This document shows positions 48,735 through 58,992 of a DNA stretch of 64,000 bases, piece by piece. The notes under the pieces were generated by a model that had not been told where the DNA came from, did no database searches, and saw only the letters and a list, made by a program, of their open reading frames with translations. Position numbers and translations under genes: made by a program. Source of the stretch: Bryopsis sp. KO-2023 (Eukaryota > Chlorophyta > Ulvophyceae > Bryopsidales > Bryopsidaceae); assembly GCA_030272585.1 (NCBI GenBank), contig BSYQ01000003.1:3472001-3536000 (forward strand), given 5' to 3'. Within the stretch, counting starts at the first letter, position 1, and the number at the start of each line of letters is the position of its first letter.

Positions 48735-49952
48735 AAAAATAGTGCCTCCATGTCGTTTGTCTCGATCGCTGTTTTGTAGCAATACGAAATCATCACTTTG
48801 ACGATCTTCCATTCCGGGAATTTTGCCTGCTCCGTGGCGAATCTAATCCTTTTACCAAGTTCTATGGGTGTTTTTGGCTTTTTTTTGTCTCATCTGGTTA
48901 TGCTGTTCCTGTTTTTATGGCTGTTTAAGGATTCCTTACTTCCCTGTCTGCCATGCATCCAGAACCCGTTTCGTTTGGAAAAGATGCAACCATCTGAAAG
49001 CCTTCTGTCAGCCATACAATCAAGCCAAGATCCTGTTCTTACCTCAAACCTGCTTGTTCGTCCAATTCCTTTTGAAGATGTTTTTATCCCGAAAAAATTC
49101 AATTTTCGTCCAAGATGGTTGCTTTCAGCCAGCCAAGCAAAAATATCAACGCCCTGTTCAGACACAACAGTTTTGGCGAGTGCAGCCAGGCCTGTAGCAA
49201 CTTTCATTTTCAAACAAGCTTTTCTTTCACGACTATTTTGTTTCCTCATACCCCACTGCATCAGCATCCACATTCGTCTGCAATAGCTGGGCCATCAATT
49301 CTGCCTGATCCTCCATAATATGCATCGACATTTGCGATTTGCAGCCTTTGGAAGACGTCGTGGTGTGCTGGCCTTGCCACTTAACATTTTCCTTCAATGC
49401 TGGGTCCCTGAGCTCAAAGCCACCATCCAATTCCTCTTGTCCTGCCTGCAGGTTTTCAAACACATCCAAATCACTTTCATCAGTGTGCAGCGTTTCTTGC
49501 TGCAATTCATTATTTGTTTTAAAGTTTTAAAAAATAAAAACAATTGGATGTCATCAAAAACACATTATCAATAGGTCACCGCATATTCCGAAGAGTCTTT
49601 CTTCATTGTTCGCCTCATTTTTCTTCTGCAATCGGTTGAATCCAGACCTTCGCTGTCGCTGCCATCTTCTCAGTTTCTTCCTCCTGCAAACGATAAAATA
49701 ACCAAAGCCGATGAACCCATCCAAAAGGTTCAGCACTCCATGAAAATTTTATCAAGCAAGGAAAAAGGCCCGCGAATTTCATTGCCAGTGCGGGCATGTA
49801 ATGACGAAGCATTCCAAAATCTAAGTGCTCTCGTAATGACGCTTTGAGATACCACCCAAAAGGAGAAGTATCGAACACGATCGATCGCCACCCTCAGCTT
49901 CTCGGTTCAATCCACACTTCCCTTCGTCCCTAATGACCGAACCGCCAACCAT
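48735..49952 (-). CDS. Probable split gene of unknown product (model not resolved)
   Basis: Several minus-strand pieces have coding character and splice-like edges. They are a possible start at 49952 ('MVGGSVIRDEGKCGLNREAE'), a block at about 49560-49690 ('LRRWQRQRRSGFNRLQKK'), an acidic block at 49265-49500 ('ETLHTDESDLDVFENLQ', ending near a GTATGA donor), a block at about 49040-49210 ('LAKTVVSEQGVDIFAWLA', followed by a GTAAGA donor) and a block at about 48735-48865 ('FATEQAKFPEWKIVKVMI'). Phases between the pieces do not all agree, so either exons are missing or part of this is decayed. I recognise no family. Confidence 0.35.
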
Positions 49953-49997
49953 TTCCAAGAGAGCAGAACAAGGTACAGAAAACAAAAATCGTATTCA

Positions 49998-49998
<1 letters not shown>

Positions 49999-50029
<31 letters not shown>
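49999..50029. repeat. TA dinucleotide microsatellite
   Basis: About thirty bases of alternating T and A between the unresolved gene and the next intergenic stretch. Similar but shorter TA tracts lie at about 59554-59573 and 59610-59627. Confidence 0.9.
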
Positions 50030-50031
<2 letters not shown>

Positions 50032-50664
50032 TCTTCGTTTTCGAAAAATCGATGGGGGTGGAGCCACACCCTGGCTCACCAAAAAAGCTAGAATCAAAAG
50101 CTATGCAGATCCTCCTCCTCCTTCTTTCTTCATGAAGTTTTTATGGGGAATTCTTGTCGGTGATCGATGAGTTGAATCAATATTGAAGGTCTCCGGCATC
50201 AGCTGAAAAAGAACGCTTTGGATCGGTGTAAGCCGTGCATTGAGGCCTATGTTGCATGCACGAAGCCACGATTGCTGTCGGTGATCTGGGAATGTCGAGG
50301 CCAATTGGATGAGATGAACGAATGCCTGGCTCCATAGTGAGGATCTCGGTACTTCTTGTACCCTGTTTTGTTTGTTTTTGGTTAAACCATTGGGAATATT
50401 GGGTGAATAATTCGACACAAACCACATGTTCTTTTGCTGTTGATATCCAGTCCAGTTATTCAAACACATGCCAAAATCGTGTGTACATGCAATATGGGAT
50501 ATAAGATCTTCTTTCCCCCCTTATTTCTTTTTCTTGGAAAAGAAAGAAGAAGAAAATAAATAAATAAAAGGGGGGAAAGAAGGGGTGGGTCGGTGAAATT
50601 TAGTCTTGGATTGTAAACTGCATTTACAAAAAACTTGTTTGGTCCCTTTTTTTTGTTTCTCCAG

Positions 50665-50785
50665 TACCTCAGATGAAGCTTTGGGTCGGCTGAAAGAAAG
50701 ATGGCATCGGGCTGGTCAACCAGAAACCCCTGATTGGGCCGATCTTTTGAAAGATATCGAGTTGGAGGCACCCGCCACAAAGTGA
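50665..50785 (+). CDS. Isolated terminal exon, product unknown
   Basis: After a strong pyrimidine tract and 'ccag', a plus-strand frame reads 'TSDEALGRLKERWHRAGQPE' and continues through 'TPDWADLLKDIELEAPATK' to a stop. The composition is clearly protein-like (helical, charged, no low complexity). It looks like the last exon of a gene whose earlier exons I could not find in the 3.4 kb between Tab2's stop and here. It is not part of Tab2, which ends normally at 47220. Confidence 0.4.
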
Positions 50786-52177
50786 CGAGCATTTTGCAAT
50801 GTACAATACTTGGGTTAGTGTGGATTTTTTGGTTCAAGGTCGTCTGTTTGTCTGTCTGGGGGTAGAGAAAACGAATATCGGAGTGCACTGGGGGGGGCGG
50901 TAGAAACGAGCAGGTTAGAGATTTTAAAAAGAAACACACACTCACACCAGAAAAGTGCAGCGGATTCTCTTTATTTTTTTAAAATGGATTCTGTATCCGA
51001 TGTGCTCTTACTGCAAAAGGTTCAACAACAATTTGCTTTTACTATCAAGTTGCAATATCTACTGGTGTGGTCGTTCAGCACTGAAGAGGGGTGGGGTGTG
51101 ATTGGCAGCCATTTGGAATAATTTGTCTTGCCAAATATCGTGCATTGTTGGGCTAGGAACTGTATCAGCATATGGACCAACTGGAATGCTGATTGCATGT
51201 TTCTGGAAGTATGAGAAGGGGAAAGAGCCAACGGCCTTTGCTTCGATGCTTATGGGACGAAACAAAGCTGTTCCAGTTCGGATGGCAAATGTTTGCCTGC
51301 TGGGTTTCTGACTGGCCAATTTTACAGACTAGCCAAGATAACTTCCATTTGTTGTATTCGTCAGGTTAAAGTCAGAGTAAGATATACTTAAGTATAAGAT
51401 ATTGTTTGGTCCCGCTAAACCCTTTTTATACCAATACAGTCAACCCTTCATGCATTCTGCACTGTTCAAAGTTTAGGGCGGCTACACATTTCTGACAAAA
51501 TGGGAATAAAACTGGTGCATAGCAACAGGCAGGCAACATGCAATAACCCAGAAACAAACCTGGAATAATATAAAACACACCATATTGTTTCATTTACAAA
51601 TTTCCAGCTCATTGTAAAAATACAACAATGACAATCAAACATCTCAACAACAACAACAACAACAAAACATCGTCCGCTTGAACTACGTATACAATGTCAA
51701 AATATATATAGAGAGGTAGATTTTGTATATATGTGTATAGGTCCCTTGAAAAAAAACAAAAAAACCTTTCCCCCAAAAGATCACTGCACGAATTTGCTTG
51801 ATTGCGGGCATTGGGGTCCTACGTTCCACCTAAACCCTCCCTGACATTCGCTCGTAAATAAACCATCTTGTACATACTTTTTTTTTCCTCAAGCCCTCCC
51901 CCCCCCCCCCTCCCCTTTTCCAAAAAACGCAGAGAATCTCCTTGTTGCACATTTTTTCATTTGCACCTATACTGGTCATTGTTTTCAACCAAGGGACGCA
52001 ACTTGGAACAAAAATGACACCATCCATGGGTTGATGATATCATCGATGATCGATGAATCGATTCATCGATCCAATCCATCCAATCTTTTTCCCAAATATA
52101 TATAACAATATATAAAAAAAAGAACTGTTAAGAAAATCAATCCCATGCCCTATGGCTGTGTAACTCTCCATCCCTGT
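50786..52177. other. Intergenic stretch with palindrome cluster
   Basis: No gene seen. It includes a short CAA repeat near 51643-51665, a run of C at about 51898-51910, and palindromes at 52033-52044 and 52048-52071 next to the 3' end of the protease gene. Confidence 0.5.
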
Positions 52178-53473
52178 TCAAGTTTTCCATATCCATTTCT
52201 TGACGGATTTAAATACAAAGGGGTTCATCGCCACAGCTTGCGGCTGGGAGCCCCCTCCCTCAACGTTCTGCAAACCACTGTGAATGGCTTGAATCCTGCC
52301 CTGACGATCGAACAACGGAGACCCAGAATTTCCCTCCAGCACTTTGCAGTGATGCGGAACCAATCTCGGTGTCAGACCACACCCCAACTTCCCAGCCGAA
52401 CAATGCTCCATCCACATCATCCTCTGGCCGTTTTCAGAAACCATGTCGATGGGGTACCCTGCTATTGTTACATCGATCATTTCATCCCTTTTGCAGCCTA
52501 TGTCCAATTTGAACGACCCCACCACCTCCCCAATGGGCTCCTCCATGACCACCACCGCATAATCGCACTCCGGGCTCTTGTCATTGGTGAAGCAAGAGTT
52601 GATCAAAACAAAGTCTGAAGTGAATTTGCCAAAGGGCCTGAGATCCCCCTGCAACCCAGGGGAGAATTCAAACGTGAGCGGGAAAAATTCCCCATATTTT
52701 TGCGAGAAAACACAATGCGCATTCGTGAGGATGTGCCTAGGACCGACCACCGAGCCAGTGCACCCAGTCGGCTCCAGCCACCCGATTTTTCTCCAAGGGT
52801 CGATGGTCGTGTCTTCGACAGGCTCCCGATTGTCGCTCCCTCGTTTTCCATCTCCCTCATTTATTGCTTTTTGGATCGTTTCGCTTTCTTCCCCACCCCT
52901 TTTGCGCCACCCCTCGTTGTCGCGCACCCCCCTCTTGCCAGAATATGTATCGCCGAAGAGCCTCCGCCGCCCCCCCGCAGAGTCGGCATCCGAAATCGTG
53001 CTGGAGCGACCGTACACGTGGCCTCCCCTGGTGAACAGAAAATCAACGTTGGGATGATCGTGGGGGGATTGGGCAGTCACGCTGGGCTCCGCCGTTTCGT
53101 CGCCGCTGGACTCCACCACGAGCGCCATCACTTCAGCTTGACGGGTCAAGTTCGCCACCCCCAGAAATCGAAACCCCTCGTGGGTGAATCGCCGGGTGAT
53201 CTGGTCAGCGGAAACCCCTCCCTGTTCAACCACGATGGGGTTCAGCAGATGAATTGGCATGGCACAGGGGGTGTTCTCCGAGTGCAGAATCCCTTGGCAG
53301 GCGGCCAAGCATCTGTTCGCGTACATCAACCCGTCCGAGCCGCAGAATGGGTTCGTGTGGGCATGGTGGGAGGGGAAAGAGTGGCAATCGCAGTGCGGAG
53401 GGAAATCGGCTCGGGCGAAAGTCAAAGCGAGGGACAAAACCGCGAGCAACCGAGATGGGCTGCAGTAGTTCAT
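52178..53473 (-). CDS. Secreted serine protease (S1B/V8-like) with N-terminal Kazal domain
   Basis: An intronless 431-residue frame. Residues 1-22 are a signal peptide with a hydrophobic core ('LLAVLSLALTFA'). Residues 28-70 hold six cysteines (28, 30, 44, 55, 59, 70) around 'NPFCGSDGLMYANRC', the Kazal inhibitor signature. A polar, RR/KR-rich linker (about 130-225) could be a pro-region cut by processing proteases. The protease domain starts near 'IGWLEPTGCTGSVVG' and has the triad His253 ('ILTNAHCV'), Asp304 ('ECDYAVVV') and Ser383 ('GNSGSPLF'). The fold and motifs resemble V8/glutamyl-endopeptidase-type trypsin-like enzymes. The likely role is extracellular or vacuolar proteolysis, perhaps held in check by its own Kazal domain (inference). 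All catalytic residues are present. It is single-exon, while its neighbours are intron-rich. Confidence 0.88.
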   Translation of the reverse strand: MNYCSPSRLLAVLSLALTFARADFPPHCDCHSFPSHHAHTNPFCGSDGLMYANRCLAACQGILHSENTPCAMPIHLLNPIVVEQGGVSADQITRRFTHEGFRFLGVANLTRQAEVMALVVESSGDETAEPSVTAQSPHDHPNVDFLFTRGGHVYGRSSTISDADSAGGRRRLFGDTYSGKRGVRDNEGWRKRGGEESETIQKAINEGDGKRGSDNREPVEDTTIDPWRKIGWLEPTGCTGSVVGPRHILTNAHCVFSQKYGEFFPLTFEFSPGLQGDLRPFGKFTSDFVLINSCFTNDKSPECDYAVVVMEEPIGEVVGSFKLDIGCKRDEMIDVTIAGYPIDMVSENGQRMMWMEHCSAGKLGCGLTPRLVPHHCKVLEGNSGSPLFDRQGRIQAIHSGLQNVEGGGSQPQAVAMNPFVFKSVKKWIWKT

Positions 53474-55117
53474 GATGGGGAGAATTCTCCCCTTTTAGGT
53501 TCTATGAATAGAGTCGAACGCGATCGCTCAGGCATTCAACAGTTAGTTGCTTGGAATTTAGTGTCAGGAGTGTTTTTTTGTACAGGAAGCTCTACGACTC
53601 CAAGTACGGCTCCCTTCACCCCTTTTCGTATTTTTCGTGAAGCGTGCAGGAGTTTTGACAGGGGGCTGAGGGACGTCACTCATTGCAAAAAAGAGCAGAA
53701 ATACGAACCACCAAAACGTTTTCTTACATTGTGCAGGAGATACCGCTCTCCAGAAATACAAGGTGTGTCGAACCCACCTCAAAACATTCGTTGTTTCGAC
53801 AGATGCATGTGTTGAGAGTTGATGATCAACAGGATCTGGCAGACTTCCAACACCAAATTCCATCCATTTCTTGAGTTTCTGGCTTGAATGGAAAATCCTC
53901 CACAAAAAACATAAACCCACCGCCAAATTGGTTCAACTTTTGTTCAAAAATACTCGCAAGTAGTCTTGAAGTCAACTACTATTTGGTGTTCTTCGTGGAA
54001 TAGATGCTAGGCAGCATCTTCGCATGTAATTATGTTTGTTTTGGTTGTTTTCTCTTGAAATCAATTCAACACTAAGAACAGAGTCTGATCGAGGTTCGCA
54101 TTTCGCGGTAGAAAAAGAGCCAACGTTACATCGATCGCCACCTTAAAAACAAACAAAAATTCCACGCAAGGCCCTTTCAAAAATCTCCTTTCACCCCCGC
54201 CCCACCTTACCTTTTTTTTCCTTTTTCTCTTTCTTCTTTTCAATTCCCTATCTTTTTTTTTTACATCAAATTTTTTAAAATCTTTTTTTTCCCCCGGGCC
54301 CAACTCTCATCATAAAACCATACCCAAACATATAATATATATATAATAACAAAGACATCCTCCTCCTCCTCCTAAAAATTTGCTCAAAAATACACACAAT
54401 TCTGAAACGTTGCTAATTTTCTTTCTGTCCTCCTTTTAGGTATTAGGCCGCCCCAGCAGGCCATGATTGAATAATATCAGGGGAATGGTCATGCCCCAGG
54501 TGGTTTTTTTTTGCCAGGAATTGGCTGCGGATCAGGAATGATGTAATGTGGACAAGGCAGGCATCATCTGAAAATTTTAGAAAAAAAAAACACAGTCTCC
54601 GTTAGGTCCCCAATGCAAATCATTCCACAAATGCAGTTAATTAATTATATTCAAAAAGCTGTAAAAAAGGAACAGGGAATTGAACAAAAAAAATTGAACA
54701 AAAAAATAGGATATATTTTGATAAATATATTTAAATAAAAATAAACTTGGAAAAAAATTAAAAAGTACAACACAGGGCCGGTTCACAAGGTGGATCGAAT
54801 ATGAGTAAAAAAACACCACAGAATAGAAGCAATGGTGCCACCATTTCCCAAGAATCAGAGAAAAACACTCCGAGAAAACTTTTAACAATGATTTGTCTAG
54901 AAACTTTACCAGCCAAACCGATGGCAGTGATTCTTTTCTTCCCCCTTTCCCCCTCAGTTGATCCTCTGCATCCTTTTAGACATTTGCATGTCTGACTTTT
55001 GGCCCCTACTCAACAAAAACACATGCAGCTTTTAGGAACAACATTCTAGGATTGTGCGAACGTCCCGCCAACCATCGCGCGCAGATCGATGCCCAATAAA
55101 ACCGCCCAGTCTGACAT
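53474..55117. other. Intergenic stretch, 1.6 kb
   Basis: AT-rich with T, A and TA runs (notably 54190-54350). Open frames here show no coding character and no RNA gene is evident. It should contain the protease promoter next to 53473. Confidence 0.5.
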
Positions 55118-55650
55118 TCAGAATCCGACTGACCGACTGCGGCGCGCATCGTCAGACGATCGCAAACACACTTGAGCAACAGGGAGGAGGGAAGGGTGCT
55201 TCACAAAAGCTGTCCTAGACTTCGGACTCCCCGAGAACGTGCGGGAAAAACAGACGCCGTCGAAACCCCCCTCGCATTCTTCCCTCCAAAAACCTATCGG
55301 CAAAAACGACAAAAACGCCCTACCTCATCAACTGTTGACCTTCAGCACCGCGCCCTGGTTGGCCCGGCGAGTTCGCACACCTTCCCATCTCTTCCATTCC
55401 GTTCAGTATTGCGTCCAGATCCGACTTCGCACAGAAATACACACACGCAACGCCTTCAATCAATGCCAACTGGGCTCCGACATTCCCACAAGTCCACTTG
55501 AGGGAGAAAAGCACAAGAAGGACAAAACGTAGGTCCCTTCAGAAAACGCGCTTGCTGCACAGAATCCCATGCGCTCACCTGGATTTCCTCGGGAGTGAGT
55601 TCCACTCGAAACTTGAGCGGTTTAACGTCTTTGGAACGCGTTTCAATCAT
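55118..55650 (-). CDS. Small three-exon protein, 113 residues, unknown
   Basis: Exons 55650-55579, 55496-55324 and 55214-55118, with GT-AG edges and agreeing phases. The protein begins 'MIETRSKDVKPLKFRVELTP', has a compact middle ('GAQLALIEGVACVYFCAKSD' followed by an acidic helix) and a basic tail ending 'DDARRSRSVGF'. The phase agreement across both introns supports a real gene, but I do not recognise the family. It is head-to-head with TACO1/YebC, 443 bp apart. Confidence 0.5.
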
Positions 55651-56093
55651 CCTCCCCTGAAACCGTGTTTTTCAGAAGTCGAGGCCAGCTGGACTCGTGT
55701 GCAACGCTGCGTTTGGAGTATGTCTCTTTTTCCCAGCGACTCTTTTCTTGTACTGACAGTGTCGTCAGTCTCGGCGTAATTCGCGGCGTTGCTTTCCCTC
55801 CTGTTTTCGTGTTTTTTATGCGCTTCTTCTGGTCAACTGCGCTTTTTGTCGGTGGTGTCGGTTTTTTTTTGTGCAGAAGTGGTGCGAATTGAAGACTCTT
55901 GTGACGATAGTCGAGTCTGCCAACAGGCTGCGTTTTTTTATCGATCGTTTTGTAAAGGATCTAACACAATTTTCGCGTTGATTCAGCGAAGAGGCGATCA
56001 ATCGCTGTCATGAGCAGAATTCTGCGCAGTGGTGGCTGGCGACGGGGAAAGCGATAAAACGGACGGGAAGAATCGCTTCGTTTTCCGTCGGAA
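55651..56093. promoter_or_regulatory. Divergent region upstream of the 113-residue gene and TACO1
   Basis: 443 bp between opposite start codons. No further gene is supported and no named promoter element is recognised. Confidence 0.35.
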
Positions 56094-58992
56094 ATGAGTT
56101 TCGTTGCGCTGTCTGCTTTGCGCTTATCGCGCAGTTTGGGCTGCGGTGTTGCGATGGCGCTTGAGGTGCGCATGGCTGACGCGGCTCGGTTCGCTGGCGA
56201 CGAGTTCAAGCGTGACGTACACGTGACGACCCCCGCCTTCGGCAGAAAATCCTTAAAGATCGCGACCAAGAAGGTGATTCGCTCGACGGGTTGCATCGAG
56301 CGTCGTGAAATTGCTCGCTTTTTTCCTGGACGGCTTTGCTGAGGGTCGTGTTGGTGGGCGTCTTTGGTCGCAGTCGGCGATGGACGACAGGCGAGCGAAG
56401 GTGAACGGTCGATACACGAAGCTGGTGTGCCAAGCGTGAGTGCCACGAACGGACGCATCTGAATCCCTCCGCATTTTTGTGTTGACTGTCAACAAAATAA
56501 GTGCTTTCCTCGTTGACGCCAATCAAAAGAGCGTGATTGGTGCAGGCAGCGTCGTGCGGTTGTCTGCCATCGCTTTCGCGACTGAAACCCTGCGCAAAGA
56601 TCTTTTTTCCTCCAGAAAAAACTCATTCCTGGCATTTTGTAAAAGTGTTTAATATTTTACATCATGCTAAATATTCTGCATGCCTGCCCCATTCAAGAAA
56701 TCAATTGTGCTGACTCGAAGGGACAGTTTCAATAATTGATTTTTTGAAAAAAATGTTTCACCAGGGCAAAGAAAGGTGCAGATCCATCCTTCAATATCCG
56801 ACTCAGGGATTTGCTGAACGAAGCCAGAGATCTCAGTGTGCCAAAGGTAAAATTTTTTTTTTAGGTTTTTTTGTGCGTGTATGTTTTGTTTTTTTTCATT
56901 TTTTTCGTCAGGAACTGTTTATTTATTTCTTTTTGAGGGGGGTTGGATCCACCACCTGTGACGATCTGGATTTTTTTTTCTGCTTTCTTTTGAAATCCAA
57001 AATGGGAAACAGAAAAAGAAAAGAGAGGGGTTTTGTTAATTCCTGATATCGCAGTTTTTTTTTAATTGTGAAGGATCTGCTGGACCGTGCAATCAAAAAG
57101 GCCACTGTGAAATCGCAAGCAGATTACCAAGAGGTGCACCAAAAGTCAAAACAAAAGAAAATACACGCATATTGAAAAACTTTTTTTGCTCTTCTCAAAT
57201 TTATTTGTTTCATTTATTTAACTTGAATTGGATTTCTGTGTGTCAATCTGTCATAGCCAGCGAAAATATGAGTGCCAAAAAAACTAAAAAATATATCTAA
57301 AATAGTTTAATTTTCTTAACGGGGTTTATTCTTGGGACACGGTGTCACTGGTTGTGATGCCTTTGCAGAAAATAACAGACAGAGATTATGAACGAAATTT
57401 TGCAAAAAAAAAGGGAAAAAGGTCCAAACATTGAATAAAAGATTACTGCGATCGATTTGATGTGTCGATTTTTAGAACTTGTTTTTCTTATTCATTTTTT
57501 TTTCGATTGGTGATTTTTTGTTTTTGAAGTACAGATTGGTGGTTAGATTCTGTACGAAGTTTACGGCCATGGAGGCGTCGGATTCATATTGGAGTGTCTG
57601 ACAGACAATGCAAATCGAACAGCAAGTGATGTGAGGAGCGCAGTGGGAAAATCCGGTGGCAAGGTACGAAAAAGAATCAATATTCAGGGTGTGCTTTTTT
57701 TTTTCTCCGCAAGAACTTCCCCTAGGACAGGCTTGATCTTTCTTAACAAATAGCAGTTTTGCTTTTTTTTTTTTTTTCGAAGTATATTTTTTGGCTAAAA
57801 TATCATATAGCCAATGATATTTTTGGCTCATTTGCCCTTGTTGAGTATAGCATTATTGCACGATGTGATGTTGGATTGGTATTAATGTTTCGTGCAAATA
57901 AAAAAAGCCCGTAAAAACCCACACATCCTTTTGGATCAAATTGAAAACCGATTGCTTTTCTTGTTTAATTTTTCGCACGCGTTGTTCGACAGATGGCTGC
58001 TCCGGGCAGCGTGGCCTTCAATTTCGAAAAAGTTGCTCAGATCGTCGTGACTGGGGATTCGATCAGCGAAGAAAAAGTTTTTGAAGTGGCGTCGGAAGCT
58101 GGGGCCCTGGACATAGTGGAAATCGAGGACACCACCGCACCTGAATTCATGGTAGATCAAAGCTCTTGTTCGTTTGTTCGTTTGTTCGTTTGTTCGTTTG
58201 TTCGTTTGTTTGTGTTTTTGTTTTGTTTTTGTTGGGGGTCGATGGCTTTGCATTTTTTGTCAGGGGCCTTTCAACCCTCAGGTCTCGTTCTCGCTAGGAA
58301 AACACGGCATTTGATAATTGTGCTTGGAGTTTTCTTAGTTTTATCTTAATTGGTTTTTTAACTTTTATCTTAATTGTGCTTTTAGTTTTTTTCTTAATTG
58401 TTTCTTTAGTTTTTTTTTAAATGGAAAGGAAAAGAATTAAGTGGCGATATGTGGGTGTGGTGTTGGGCTCAGGTTATTTCTCCTGCAGAGCATTTTGCAT
58501 CCATGCAAGGTCATTTGCGAAAGGCTGGGTTTTCTGTTTCTGGAGATCGGAGTGGATTGGTGTACAGATCGCCTACAATGATGGAGGTGGGTTGGTATTT
58601 AAAAAATGATAAACTTCTGGATGCTTCCCAAGCCCTTTTTCTTTTTCTTTTCCTTTTTTTTTTCGAATCCAGAAATTGAACCGAAATTGAACCGGAAAAT
58701 GCCTGATCCGTTTACAAGTGTTGAGATCTCGAGACACCACTTTTTAAAGAGAAAAAAGTGCTGCTGGGTTCTTCACAAAAGAACTTGTTTTTTAAAGAGA
58801 AAAAAAAAACTGGAATTCGTTTCAAAAAAGGGAATTTCTTAGTCGCTTTCGGGACTCCGGCTGAAAATAGTCGACGCTGCATTTCAGGTGGATGATGAGG
58901 CCTTTGAAAAGAACGAGAAGATGTTTCTGAAGCTGATGGAAGTGGATGATGTGGACTCTGTTTATTCCAATTGTGAAGGATTGAGATTGTGA
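56094..58992 (+). CDS. TACO1: TACO1/YebC-family organellar translation regulator
   Basis: Exons: 56094-56216 (or ending 56165), 56344-56435, 56765-56846, 57074-57133, 57547-57663, 57993-58151, 58473-58586 and 58888-58992. All phases agree, giving about 283 residues, the normal size. YebC marks: '[20 protein letters not shown]', '[14 protein letters not shown]', '[19 protein letters not shown]', '[19 protein letters not shown]', '[10 protein letters not shown]' and the C-terminal '[15 protein letters not shown]'. Bacterial YebC relieves ribosome stalling; human TACO1 activates translation of mitochondrial COX1. The N terminus '[18 protein letters not shown]' suits mitochondrial or plastid import. 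The usual N-terminal GH-N/S-KW motif is not clear: the corresponding exon reads '[19 protein letters not shown]'. The first exon is the least certain part. Confidence 0.92.
58169..58209 (+). repeat. Tandem 8-bp repeat in a TACO1 intron
   Basis: Five copies of 'gttcgttt' start about 17 bp after an exon-intron junction of the TACO1 gene. Confidence 0.9.

Noticed and set aside
51102-51311. 69-residue plus-strand frame with a hydrophobic middle
   Set aside because: The opposite strand is equally open and neither shows a domain; no splice or start support.
55961-56458. 165-residue minus-strand frame over the TACO1 5' region
   Set aside because: It is the reverse of GC-richer coding sequence of TACO1 exons; basic low-information composition, no domain.
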